Source of the DNA: Priestia megaterium
GTDB taxonomy: Bacteria; Bacillota; Bacilli; Bacillales; Bacillaceae_H
Direction of reading: 5' to 3'
Length of the DNA stretch: 64,000 bases
Assembly (NCBI RefSeq): GCF_023824195.1
Contig: NZ_CP085447.1
Span: 1-64,000 of the forward strand
The stretch's first letter is position 1, and every line of letters starts with the position of its first letter. Shown piece by piece: positions 35,397 through 43,750 of this stretch. A program made the position numbers and the translations under genes. The notes beneath the pieces are model-generated. The model saw only the letters and a program-made list of their open reading frames with translations, was not told the origin of the DNA and searched no databases.

Positions 35397-35889
35397 TATA
35401 CAAGCGATTTTAAAGATTATTTGTCTTACTAAATGATCTTTAAACCCTAATTATTTAATGTTTAGAGATACTTAAATCTCTAAAATCCACGTTGTATGCC
35501 TAGTAGGATACTTTTGAATGTAATATAAAATGGAAATTTAACTTTAATACCAAGAAAAGGGATGAGAAACGTTACAGTCATGAACTTATTTTTATTAAAA
35601 AAATGGATGTAGAAGGGGATGAGAAAAACTGAGGGGAATAAACAATATTATTTCTAATAGATAAAAACTTATATATCTTTCTTTTTTAGGCAGGGTGAGA
35701 AAAAATCACCCTACCCAAACTAATCTTTTCGCATTAACATAGAGAGAGAGAGTAATGAATCTATTACCTTTGAACAAACCTTGTCTTAAACATTTCATTT
35801 TCTAATTAAGTACTCTATGCTGTAATAGATTCATCTCTACGTAGATATGTAGTTAAAAATAATTGTTTTAAGAGATATTATAATTTTTA
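35397..35889. other. Gene-free region with inverted repeats, possible replication origin zone
   Basis: A+T-rich. Contains GGGTGA/TCACCC hairpin at ~35692-35715 and a 13-bp perfect inverted repeat ATGAATCTATTAC (35755-35767) / GTAATAGATTCAT (35822-35834) with 54-nt spacer. It lies just before the putative rep gene. No DnaA-box cluster was recognised by eye. Confidence 0.4.
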
Positions 35890-35919
35890 TTGAATTTTGA
35901 GACGAGTTAACGCTATAAT
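35890..35919 (+). promoter_or_regulatory. Promoter of the rep leader
   Basis: TTGAAT (35890-35895) and TATAAT (35914-35919) with 18-bp spacing, leading into the folded leader and the putative rep gene. Confidence 0.6.
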
Positions 35920-36054
35920 AAAACTAACAAAAATGACCGGAATAGAAAAAAGACTTCAACTGTTTAAGAAGTGTTGACCGCACTCTTAAACCGTTCCCCC
36001 TAATGACGGTAGGGAAAACACTTGTCGAAGTCTCTTGTTAATAGAGTTAGTTTT
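35920..36054 (+). ncRNA. Folded leader RNA of the putative replication gene
   Basis: Nested pairings: AAAACTAAC (35920) with GTTAGTTTT (36046); AGACTTC (35951) with GAAGTCT (36027); AAGTGTT (35969) with AACACTT (36017); and TTTAAGA (35963) with TCTTAAA (35984), which competes with the last. Mutually exclusive stems before a rep gene are typical of copy-number control by attenuation or antisense RNA. Confidence 0.55.
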
Positions 36055-36197
36055 TCTATAAGATAAAACTTATGTTTTTATTTTATATGAAATTAACATC
36101 TATTTCAAGGGCTTAGTTCATTAAAATCAAGGCATTGTTTTCCTTTTTCCAGGGAAACAGTGTCTTTTTTGTGTTCCTTAAAGGAGACGATGAACAA

Positions 36198-37502
36198 ATG
36201 ACAAAAATCTTGACCTGCTATTTAAAAGATGTAGATACCTTTAATGGACGGTTCAAATGGCTATGGACCAACAAGTCCACACTTCGGAAAAAGAAAGAAG
36301 AGTTTTTAGACACTCTTCGTACCCACTTTAAACAACAACAATCAGCTATACATAAAGAATTTCCTAAAAAGAGAATGGAAATGCTCGATCACGTCATCTA
36401 TAACCTAGTGGCTACGGGCATTCAAGCGATCCGTTCTGAAACGCTCATGAAAAAATTTAATGTTTCCAAAAGCACTGTTTCTCGTTTTGTACGTTCGTTA
36501 AAAATGACGCCGTTTATTATTGTCTCTCGTTACATTAAAGAAGACACAAACGGTGCTCATCCTGACAGCTATGTATTTATCCTTAAAAGTCATAAAAACT
36601 TTGACAAAATTTGTGATGAGATCTTTTTTGCGCATGACATGACAGGGGTTCAAAATGTCCAAAAAGAAGAAATGACAACTCCTATGACAACTCCTGTGAC
36701 GAATCAAGAAATGGCCGAAAACGTTGATATAACAGGCTTAGAGACCGATAAATCACCTGATGCCTTTATTAACCTTGATTTACCTGTAAATCATATAAAT
36801 AATCATTTAATGTCTGTTTCACAGTCCTTCACCTATATCAAAGGTGTGCCTAAGAAAGTCAATCAAGTCTATGCAGGTAAGTATGGGCATCAACTACAAG
36901 ACTTTTATGCTCGTATTCAAAATGCTGCAAAAGCTGTGAAACGAGATACAGAGATTGAGATAAAAAAAGAGCAAGTGCATGAAATTGCGTATACATCCAT
37001 TGTGGGATTAGATAAATATGTACATGAAGCCAATCAACAAGGTAACCCTTTATCCCTAGGGAATATGTGTCGATTAATCTATCAAATTGCGAAAAATCAA
37101 TTCTATGAATTGGTAGACCCTAAAAAACAGGATTATTCACCAGTATACGCAAACCAACAAGAAGTTATACATAACGAAAGCGAAACAGCAACATTAGCTA
37201 AACCTAAACATATTATCCGTAAGGAACTAGTTCCAGATTGGTTAAAAGCTGAACAGAAGCAACAAGAAGAGGGTACACAAAAAGCAGAGGTTTCTCTGGA
37301 GCAACAGCTTGAAATGATTCAGTTGAAGCAAGACTTAGGACAAGAGTTAACACCAGAAGAAGAGAACTTGCTGGAGGAGCACAGCTCCACGTATAGCTTG
37401 TTGGAGATAGCTCAGGTAAAACAAGACCTAGGACAAGCTTTAACACCAGAGGAACAAGAATGTTTGCGTCAACACAATAAGCTAAAAGACACAGCTTCCT
37501 AA
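36198..37502 (+). CDS. Putative replication initiator with winged-helix domain
   Basis: 434 residues from ATG at 36198, with AAAGGAG upstream; the longer frame from 36135 starts in the leader. Residues ~60-130 look like a winged helix (IRSETLMKKFNVSKSTVSRF, then VRSLKMTPFIIVSRY). The middle is helical, and the end has two tandem copies of a ~30-residue acidic motif (IQLKQDLGQELTPEE and AQVKQDLGQALTPEE). It carries no relaxase or primase motif. Its position between the segregation genes and a regulated leader suggests Rep, but no match to a named Rep family is claimed. Confidence 0.5.
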   Translation: MTKILTCYLKDVDTFNGRFKWLWTNKSTLRKKKEEFLDTLRTHFKQQQSAIHKEFPKKRMEMLDHVIYNLVATGIQAIRSETLMKKFNVSKSTVSRFVRSLKMTPFIIVSRYIKEDTNGAHPDSYVFILKSHKNFDKICDEIFFAHDMTGVQNVQKEEMTTPMTTPVTNQEMAENVDITGLETDKSPDAFINLDLPVNHINNHLMSVSQSFTYIKGVPKKVNQVYAGKYGHQLQDFYARIQNAAKAVKRDTEIEIKKEQVHEIAYTSIVGLDKYVHEANQQGNPLSLGNMCRLIYQIAKNQFYELVDPKKQDYSPVYANQQEVIHNESETATLAKPKHIIRKELVPDWLKAEQKQQEEGTQKAEVSLEQQLEMIQLKQDLGQELTPEEENLLEEHSSTYSLLEIAQVKQDLGQALTPEEQECLRQHNKLKDTAS

Positions 37503-37611
37503 TCAAAAAAAGTAGAAATTCCTTAGAAGCTGATGTTTTAATAGATTGTGTTTATTTAGAACCGTGTTCTAAATAAACAATAACTACTAATCTACGCAGG
37601 AGGAGAACATT

Positions 37612-38400
37612 ATGCCACATAAAATTACGTTAACCGGATCAGCCACAGGCCCACTACGGGAATATGATCGCTACGTTGCCTTTGATATGCGTGAAAAAGG
37701 GTCACCATCTGCGCCTAAAGGATTAAAGAAAAGCACCTTTATTTCGTATACGGTGTTTGTTGCGAAGAAAGCCTTTAATAAAACAGGCCTCACGAAGAAA
37801 AGCATCATGCATGAAAAAATCTTAATTCAAGGGGAACCAACGTTAGACATTCCCATTGATGAATGCCCTGGTGAAGTAGGGGTGATTTGTTTTCAAATTA
37901 CGGTTCTCCCAAGTAAAAATGATAAAGAGAAGAATGAGTCAGATGCGAAAAAAGAACCTAAACAAGAGGCATCTGCGCCTTCTGAAGCCCAAACGAACAC
38001 GGAATCTAAAAAACAGGAAGAAGCACAAGCACCTGTTTCTCAACCTGTAGCAAAAGAAGAGAAGAAAGAAGTAAAGCCTATTCAGCCAGAAGTACAACAA
38101 GCGCCTACAGAAGAGAAAAAGGCCGAGGAAAAAAAGACAACACTATCCAACCAACCGAAGGGAACTCAGGATCTATTGAACTTTGATGATATTATCGTTC
38201 CTGAAGAGTTCTTAAAAACACGCCCAAACCCTGAAAAAACGCAAAAGGTGATCGATTTTGTGAAGCGTACAGGACGCCTAGATGAGCCATTAACAATTGA
38301 AAAAGGGTCAAAGATCTTAAAAGATGGATACCGTCGTTATATCGTGGCCAAAACCGTTAAAATGGATCAAGTTCCTGTTGTCTATGAATATCAAAAGTAA
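37612..38400 (+). CDS. SSB-like OB-fold fused to a ParB/sulfiredoxin-like domain
   Basis: 262 residues. The first ~100 look like a single-strand-binding OB fold (KITLTGSATGPLREYDRYVA, KKSTFISYTVFVAKKAF, EKILIQGEPTLDIP). The middle ~75 are Lys/Glu/Pro/Gln-rich and disordered. The last ~70 match the ParB N-terminal type (IIVPEEFLKTRPNPEKTQKV, KGSKILKDGYRRYIVAK, VPVVYEY). I infer a replication or partition accessory binding ssDNA. SD GCAGGAGGAG. It follows the putative rep gene by ~110 bp. Confidence 0.65.
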   Translation: MPHKITLTGSATGPLREYDRYVAFDMREKGSPSAPKGLKKSTFISYTVFVAKKAFNKTGLTKKSIMHEKILIQGEPTLDIPIDECPGEVGVICFQITVLPSKNDKEKNESDAKKEPKQEASAPSEAQTNTESKKQEEAQAPVSQPVAKEEKKEVKPIQPEVQQAPTEEKKAEEKKTTLSNQPKGTQDLLNFDDIIVPEEFLKTRPNPEKTQKVIDFVKRTGRLDEPLTIEKGSKILKDGYRRYIVAKTVKMDQVPVVYEYQK

Positions 38401-38797
38401 ATAAAGTAAGAGTAGACTGGTGTAGAGGGAGAACATCTTGACTTAAGGTGAAAAAGAGAACCCTAATATTGAGCACGTGGACTTGGATTATCCCATGGCT
38501 ATGAGAATACTAGGCTGTCGATTATTAACGGTAAAACATGAATTGAAAAAATGTGAACGAAGATGAAAAAGTGGTTACAAAAAGAAGCTAAAGCAAGAGA
38601 AACCATTGCAAGGAGGAAGTGTGTCACCTATTTATTTCATGAATTAAATAGGTGAACGCACTATCTTACCTGCAGATAAAACTGTTCCTTGGTACATTAA
38701 CGGCAAAATGACAAAATACCAAATATGGTCCTCTTATTATTTGAAGGTTTTTATGTATATACCTAGAATAGTTCTCTTGATAAGAGGAGGTGATCAT
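38401..38797. other. Intergenic region with hairpin and short coding-like frame
   Basis: No confident gene. A short open frame at ~38440-38565 (residues such as ENPNIEHVDLDYPMAM) lacks a good start. A hairpin TCACCTATTTA/TAAATAGGTGA is at 38624-38655, possibly an operator for the next gene. Confidence 0.35.
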
Positions 38798-39277
38798 ATG
38801 TTGAGAGTCATAACCGCAGAAGCAGCATATACCACCGAAGAATTAGCCGATATACTTGGTTTGCCCATATCAACTATACGAAAATACAACTTCCATTTTG
38901 CCAAAATTGGTGTGCAATTTACTAAAAAACACGGTAGATTAGCTTATACAAATGACGACGTTACCATCTTTCATGAACTAAAAAGAATTTATGCTTATCC
39001 CGAAATGACCTTAGAAAAAGCCGTTATAACCGTTGCAAAAAAATTCAACTTAGTACAAATACCAGACACTCCACCAAACATTTCAACTGAAAAGCAAACC
39101 CTTAGGTCAGAACCACTTGAGATACAAATGAAAGAGATTCAAAGCTATGTCGATGCAAAATTTGAGGAACGTGAACGTCAATTAATTTCAATGGCTCGCG
39201 AAATTCGAGCGTTAAAAAAAGCACAACAACAAAAGAAAAGCCTTTATAAGTGGTTAAAAACCTTTTTTGAAAAATGA
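38798..39277 (+). CDS. Second MerR-type HTH / coiled-coil protein (DUF3967-like)
   Basis: 159 residues from the ATG at 38798, behind the perfect ribosome site AGAGGAGGTGATC; upstream codons of the frame are not needed. HTH: YTTEELADILGLPISTIRKY, followed by the wing (GRLAYTNDDVTIFHEL). A coiled coil follows (EERERQLISMAREIRALKKA), and the end KKSLYKWLKTFFEK is basic-aromatic like the tail of the protein at 34537-35067. The pair are clearly paralogues, ~25-30% alike by eye. Whether it binds the same sites is unknown. Confidence 0.7.
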   Translation: MLRVITAEAAYTTEELADILGLPISTIRKYNFHFAKIGVQFTKKHGRLAYTNDDVTIFHELKRIYAYPEMTLEKAVITVAKKFNLVQIPDTPPNISTEKQTLRSEPLEIQMKEIQSYVDAKFEERERQLISMAREIRALKKAQQQKKSLYKWLKTFFEK

Positions 39278-39311
39278 TTTGCTAACATGGTGGCATCTCG
39301 TTATCTCATAT

Positions 39312-39363
39312 TCACACAAAAAAACCTTTTTCCTCTGCCTAGAGGGAAAAGGTTTTTTGTGTG
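39312..39363. terminator. Strong bidirectional terminator
   Basis: CACACAAAAAAACCTTTTTCC pairs with GGAAAAGGTTTTTTGTGTG-type arm around TCTGCCTAGA. Confidence 0.85.
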
Positions 39364-39392
39364 AAGTTCAATTGTAAAGAATATCGATAACA

Positions 39393-39435
39393 AAGACCGC
39401 CCAATATGTATCAGTGTATAAGGCGGTCTTAACTG
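39393..39435 (+). terminator. Terminator-like hairpin
   Basis: AAGACCGCC and GGCGGTCTT pair over a ~20-nt loop; only a weak T tract follows. Confidence 0.5.
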
Positions 39436-39629
39436 TATTCATGCTATATGTTTATGACAAAAGTATCGACATTATTCTCTTTTATATAAAACTAATTTGC
39501 TTTGTACTTTACTATATGTTAATTGTTAAAAAGTAATGCTTCTTTTATTGAGCAATGCTTATTTTTTTTTGCATAGATGAATAGTTTAAAGAAAATGTGT
39601 CCATCCTTTATAAAAAGGAGGTTATTGTA

Positions 39630-39842
39630 GTGGCTAAAAGAAGTAAGTTAGGTAGATTTTTAGATAAGGAAGGTTATAACATAACAAAATTAGCCCAAAT
39701 GACGGGTTTAAATAGAAACACAATTAGTAAAATATACACTGATTCAAGTTATGTTCCATCTGGAGCTACAATAAAAAAGATTATGAAGGCATTAAGATCA
39801 CTTGATCCAAGCAAAAAGACCGAGGATTTTTTTGACATATGA
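39630..39842 (+). CDS. Small XRE-type HTH protein
   Basis: 70 residues from GTG at 39630 (SD AAAAGGAGG); an in-frame ATG at 39597 lies upstream of the SD. HTH: YNITKLAQMTGLNRNTISKI with a variant loop (TDSSYVPSGATIKKIMKAL). It is close to the minimal Cro fold and is probably a plasmid copy or maintenance regulator; target unknown. It stands alone. Confidence 0.7.
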   Translation: MAKRSKLGRFLDKEGYNITKLAQMTGLNRNTISKIYTDSSYVPSGATIKKIMKALRSLDPSKKTEDFFDI

Positions 39843-40073
39843 AAGGGTACAATAAGCGTGCCTTTACTTATTCCTCTCCCTATTTAAAGGGAATGACCCT
39901 CTATTTTGAAAATAGAAAGTCATTGGTCCATGCCTGCCTGTCACTAGTCAACCCTAAGAAGGTGACATCTCTAGTCATATCCAACATAAATGTAATCTAA
40001 ACTTTTCACATAAACATATATCTTAATTTCCAGTTCAGATAACAAAGATACAGGGAATAAAATAAAGAACTAT

Positions 40074-40502
40074 TTAAATGCTTAATTTTCCACTTATCCA
40101 ATCTTCTACAAAATCATTCAAAGAAGGCGCAATCTGGGTTTGTTCATTGTTCCCATGATTCCAAAGATAAATATCATTTTGTTTTATAGATCTATCTGAT
40201 ATTGAATATCCAAACATATCACCATTCCTAGCATCTGAGAAAAATAACAAATTGTTAAAAGGAAGGTATATGTCCTCCAATCTTTCTCCTAAATTTAAAT
40301 TTTCTCTTATAATTTTCTCTATAGACCAAATTAATGAGTAACCATAACTATCATTTACACCATTTGTTTCATACAACAAACTTCTTAATTCTTTTGGAAT
40401 CTGAATACTAAATAGCTTTTCTAGCACTTCTATGTCCTCTATACTAGCCGGTTCTCCATATACACATCCTGTTGAAATATTTTGTATTAAATCCTTTCAC
40501 AT
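40074..40502 (-). pseudogene. SUKH (SMI1/KNR4) immunity-type protein with a stop at codon 2
   Basis: The frame encodes a SUKH-1 domain (SIQIPKELRSLLYETNGV, LLFFSDARNGDMFGY, LNDFVEDWI) and is open upstream to GEPASIEDIE. The expected ATG at 40502-40500 has a good SD (GGGGGTGA) but is directly followed by TGA. Relatives commonly start Met-Trp-Lys, so TGG to TGA is the simplest change. Without readthrough only an internal GTG (40427) is left, giving a shortened protein. SUKH proteins neutralise toxins of competitors. Confidence 0.75.
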
Positions 40503-40837
40503 AGGCTCACCCCCTTATTAAAAGATTATGTGTTAAGTTGGTAAGATAACAAATAATTGCTTTAATAGCTGTGAGGAAATTCACAGCTTTAAAGTCTGGA
40601 GAATGTTGCGATGTATTTAACCTTACTAACAAAGGGTCAGTTTTCCTTTGCATTATCTAAGAACGATCACTCTGTAGTAATCTCTGTTCTTTTATGTTCG
40701 GAGATTTTTTTCTATGTTGAGAATACCCTCTAGTGAGAAACTAAAAATATGACATCTTTGTTAACAACAAGGTGTTTCTCTTCTTTATCTCGAAATAACC
40801 TACTTGTAGAAAAAAATGGTAAAGGAGACAAAGTCTT

Positions 40838-42304
40838 ATGCAAAAAATAAAATCCTCTCTTATAGATCACCTACGTGGTTATACAAAGGAAATGATGAAA
40901 GATCTAAATGTGCCAGGGGCAGCAGTCGCAATCATAAAAGATGGAGAAATTATTCTTTCTGAGGGATTTGGATACCGTGACATTGAAAATAAAAAAACTG
41001 TTACACCAAATACGCTATTTGCAATTGGTTCATCTACAAAAGCTTTTGGGACGCTTTCCCTAAGTTTACTTGCCCAGCAACAAAAATTTAATTGGGATAA
41101 ACCTGTTCAAAGTTATATTCCTACTTTTTCACTCCATGATCCTCTAGTAAGCTCACAAACTACATCTCGTGATTTGGCCTCTCATCGTTCTGGTGTTAGT
41201 CGTCATGAACTGCTATGGTATGGATCTTCATTAACACGAAAAGATATTGCGGAAAAAATTCAATATTTGGAGCTAGATGCACCATTTCGTACAAGCTTTT
41301 TATATAATAATTTAATGTATGCAACCATCAGCCATATGGTAGAAGAAATCACTAATCAAACATGGGAACAATATGTAACCGAACATATTCTACAACCTCT
41401 TCATATGGAAGATACAAACTTCTCGGTTACCACTTCACAAGAAGCAGATGATCACGCACTTCCATACATTGAAAAGAACGAGGATATAGTCAAAGTCCCA
41501 TTTCGTAACATCGATACAGTTGGCGCTGCGGGATGCATAAACTCAAATATAGAAGATATGGCTAAATGGATCCTATTTCATTTAAATCAAGGAAAAATGG
41601 ACCAACATGAGCTTATTACACCAGATATGTTACAGCAGATGTATCAACCGCATATTCCAATTCCAGATGAACCACTTTTATCTACATCAGAAACAACACT
41701 AAATTGCTATGGACTTGGCTGGTTTATTAGTGCATATCGGGGTCATAAAGTAATCCACCATGGTGGGAATATTGATGGTTTTTCAGCACTCGTATCTTTT
41801 ATACCAGAGGAAAATATCGGACTTGTTATATTAACAAACACTGGAACAACGTTATTACCATCTTACCTTGCGAATCAAATTTATGATGAGCTTCTAGGGC
41901 TAGATGCAATTGACTGGCATAAAAGAGCTATAGAAGATACAGCTAAATTTAAAGAAATGATGAAAGAATTAGATAAGCCTCTTCCACAAGTAAAAGGGAC
42001 AACCCTTACACATGCAGTAAAAGAGTATACAGGAATATTTGAGCATCCTGCATATGGGAAAATCGAAGTGTATAAACAAAACGATACGTTATATTTAAAG
42101 TGGGAATCAGTTAATATAGAGATGAAACATCACCATTACAACGTGTACACAACAAAGTGGAATTTTTCTCATACAGAAATGAATGTATTAATTGCCTATG
42201 AGATGGACGTAGAAGGGAAATTATCACAGTTTAAATTGCATTTACCACCAATGTTGAGTACAAAACCGATTGTATTTAGTAAAATTACAGATAGAATTTC
42301 ATAA
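40838..42304 (+). CDS. Class C beta-lactamase-like serine hydrolase
   Basis: 488 residues. The Ser-xx-Lys motif is SSTK near residue 64, the Tyr motif is YNN near 157, and the third motif is HHGGNIDGF near 305. A ~120-residue beta domain is attached to the C-terminus (YTGIFEHPAYGKIEVYK), as in DUF3471-type members. No signal peptide is seen, so it is probably cytoplasmic and an esterase or D-aminopeptidase rather than a resistance enzyme. Monocistronic; SD AAAGGAGA. Confidence 0.88.
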   Translation: MQKIKSSLIDHLRGYTKEMMKDLNVPGAAVAIIKDGEIILSEGFGYRDIENKKTVTPNTLFAIGSSTKAFGTLSLSLLAQQQKFNWDKPVQSYIPTFSLHDPLVSSQTTSRDLASHRSGVSRHELLWYGSSLTRKDIAEKIQYLELDAPFRTSFLYNNLMYATISHMVEEITNQTWEQYVTEHILQPLHMEDTNFSVTTSQEADDHALPYIEKNEDIVKVPFRNIDTVGAAGCINSNIEDMAKWILFHLNQGKMDQHELITPDMLQQMYQPHIPIPDEPLLSTSETTLNCYGLGWFISAYRGHKVIHHGGNIDGFSALVSFIPEENIGLVILTNTGTTLLPSYLANQIYDELLGLDAIDWHKRAIEDTAKFKEMMKELDKPLPQVKGTTLTHAVKEYTGIFEHPAYGKIEVYKQNDTLYLKWESVNIEMKHHHYNVYTTKWNFSHTEMNVLIAYEMDVEGKLSQFKLHLPPMLSTKPIVFSKITDRIS

Positions 42305-42342
42305 ATTAAATATAAAACTTACGATATATCGGTTTTAATAAA

Positions 42343-42387
42343 AAGAAAGTATTAGCTAGGACGCAAACTCTCGCTCAATACTTTCTT
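42343..42387 (+). terminator. Terminator of the serine hydrolase gene
   Basis: AAAGAAAGTATT and AATACTTTCTTT pair around a ~20-nt loop; a T-rich tract follows. Confidence 0.75.
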
Positions 42388-42493
42388 TATACTTTTTTAT
42401 ATGGAAGTAAAAGTACAAAAATACATTTACTTTATTATCCAAATTATTTATAATTTACAAGTCGATTAGTAAGTTAATCACCACTTACTACAA

Positions 42494-42545
42494 AACAATC
42501 GCTTTCTCACGCTAGGCCAATGCGGAGAGAAAGCGATTGTTTTTT
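42494..42545. terminator. Bidirectional hairpin
   Basis: ACAATCGCTTTCTC and GAGAAAGCGATTGT pair, then TTTTTTATTT on the plus strand; the minus-strand Spo0E-like gene ends nearby. Confidence 0.8.
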
Positions 42546-42565
42546 ATTTATAAAGAAGCGAATAC

Positions 42566-42754
42566 TTACTTTGTTAAGCTTACCTTATGTAATCTATTTA
42601 ATAATTGATCAATGGACTGACTGATTTGAAGTGTACTTTCACTGGTTATACCTTCTTCTCGTGCCACTTGAATCATAGTCTCCTTGGCCTTTTCTATTTC
42701 TATCAATAAAGTTTGTTTTAGAACACCCTTATCCTCCTGCACTATCTCTCCCAC
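42566..42754 (-). CDS. Spo0E-like aspartyl-phosphate phosphatase
   Basis: Up to 62 residues (start unclear: GTG at 42754 or an inner GTG). The core is LLIEIEKAKETMIQVAREEG and the family motif S-x-x-hydrophobic-D as SQSIDQLLNRL. Spo0E proteins strip phosphate from Spo0A and delay sporulation. On a plasmid this may postpone sporulation of the host (inference). Confidence 0.8.
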   Translation of the reverse strand: MGEIVQEDKGVLKQTLLIEIEKAKETMIQVAREEGITSESTLQISQSIDQLLNRLHKVSLTK

Positions 42755-43002
42755 CCGTTTACCAAAAGTGTTAATTCGTCAACCTATTTAACAATAAATG
42801 TATTTTCCTCCTATTTCAACACCCAATATAAAATAAAGTTAGGGTATGGTTAATAGTGCGTACTTAAAGGGCCGAAATCCTGAAAAAAGGGTTTAAATAG
42901 TCATTTTCTTTTTATATTCCTCATAAAAAATATAGAAAATTTTACATAAATTTGGTATTATATACTTGCTATGACGTTCACATTTCAACGAGTGTGAAAT
43001 TA

Positions 43003-43042
43003 GAAAAACTGCCTCATTCCTTGTGTTGAGGCAGTTTTTTTA
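43003..43042. terminator. Bidirectional terminator between the Spo0E-like and translocase modules
   Basis: AAACTGCCTCA and TGAGGCAGTTT pair, then TTTTTAT. Confidence 0.85.
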
Positions 43043-43054
43043 TGTTGGTCGTCA

Positions 43055-43750
43055 TTACGTCAGGTTGATTTTAATCCCACCAGATGATGCTGACTTTATT
43101 GGTTTTGCATCTCTTTGCTGTTTAGCTGAACTTCTGTATTTCTCCATCAATTCATCAATACTTATTACTTGTATGATTCGAATATGTTCTGAAAATACCG
43201 TATAACGAACAGGTGTAATCAACATAACGGAAGGAAAGATAGGTGACCGTTCTTCTGGCTGCCACTGCAATGCTTTCCACTCATCTGAAAAGAAAAACTC
43301 CTCATATAAACGAACCTTCTCCTGCATTTTCTGTTCTGAATATTGATTTCGTTGAATTTCCACCCAAAACGGAGATCCTTTAAAGATACAAAAGAGATCC
43401 GGTTCAATGCCTCCTTTTCGTCCAGTGGGCTTATCTTCCACAATGACACTCTTGGGCATACTATACGAACACATCTGCTTATAGACATCCAAGATAGAAA
43501 GGAAATGTAATATTTTTTGAGAGTTCTTTTTAATCTTCGCATCCACAGGTAAATAGACCGTCGGAGAATACTGCTGGGTGCGTTCAATGAGTCCTAACCG
43601 ATATAAACGTACCATCACACTATTGCACGCATTTACAGGCGATTTCAGCTGTTTAAAGAACAGTTCCACTAATGAGTCACGATCCACAGCCCGAAACTGA
43701 TTAATAAACCCAATGATGTCTTTATCACGCTGAGATAGTCGAAAACTCAT
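43055..43750 (-). CDS. Replication-relaxation family protein
   Basis: 231 residues: an N-terminal winged helix (LSQRDKDIIGFINQFRAVDR, VMVRLYRLGLIERTQQ) and a C-terminal nuclease-like fold (GIEPDLFCIFKGSPFWVEIQ, EKVRLYEEFFFS). This is the type known from Bacillus plasmids as replication-relaxation protein; the exact reaction is not established. EPD…EIQ resembles a PD-(D/E)XK core. It overlaps the FtsK-like gene by ATGA, so they act together. Confidence 0.75.
   Translation of the reverse strand: MSFRLSQRDKDIIGFINQFRAVDRDSLVELFFKQLKSPVNACNSVMVRLYRLGLIERTQQYSPTVYLPVDAKIKKNSQKILHFLSILDVYKQMCSYSMPKSVIVEDKPTGRKGGIEPDLFCIFKGSPFWVEIQRNQYSEQKMQEKVRLYEEFFFSDEWKALQWQPEERSPIFPSVMLITPVRYTVFSEHIRIIQVISIDELMEKYRSSAKQQRDAKPIKSASSGGIKINLT

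Noticed and set aside
40838..42304. Antibiotic-resistance beta-lactamase
   Set aside because: Motifs fit the class C-like family, but the lack of a signal peptide and the added beta domain point to an esterase or peptidase.
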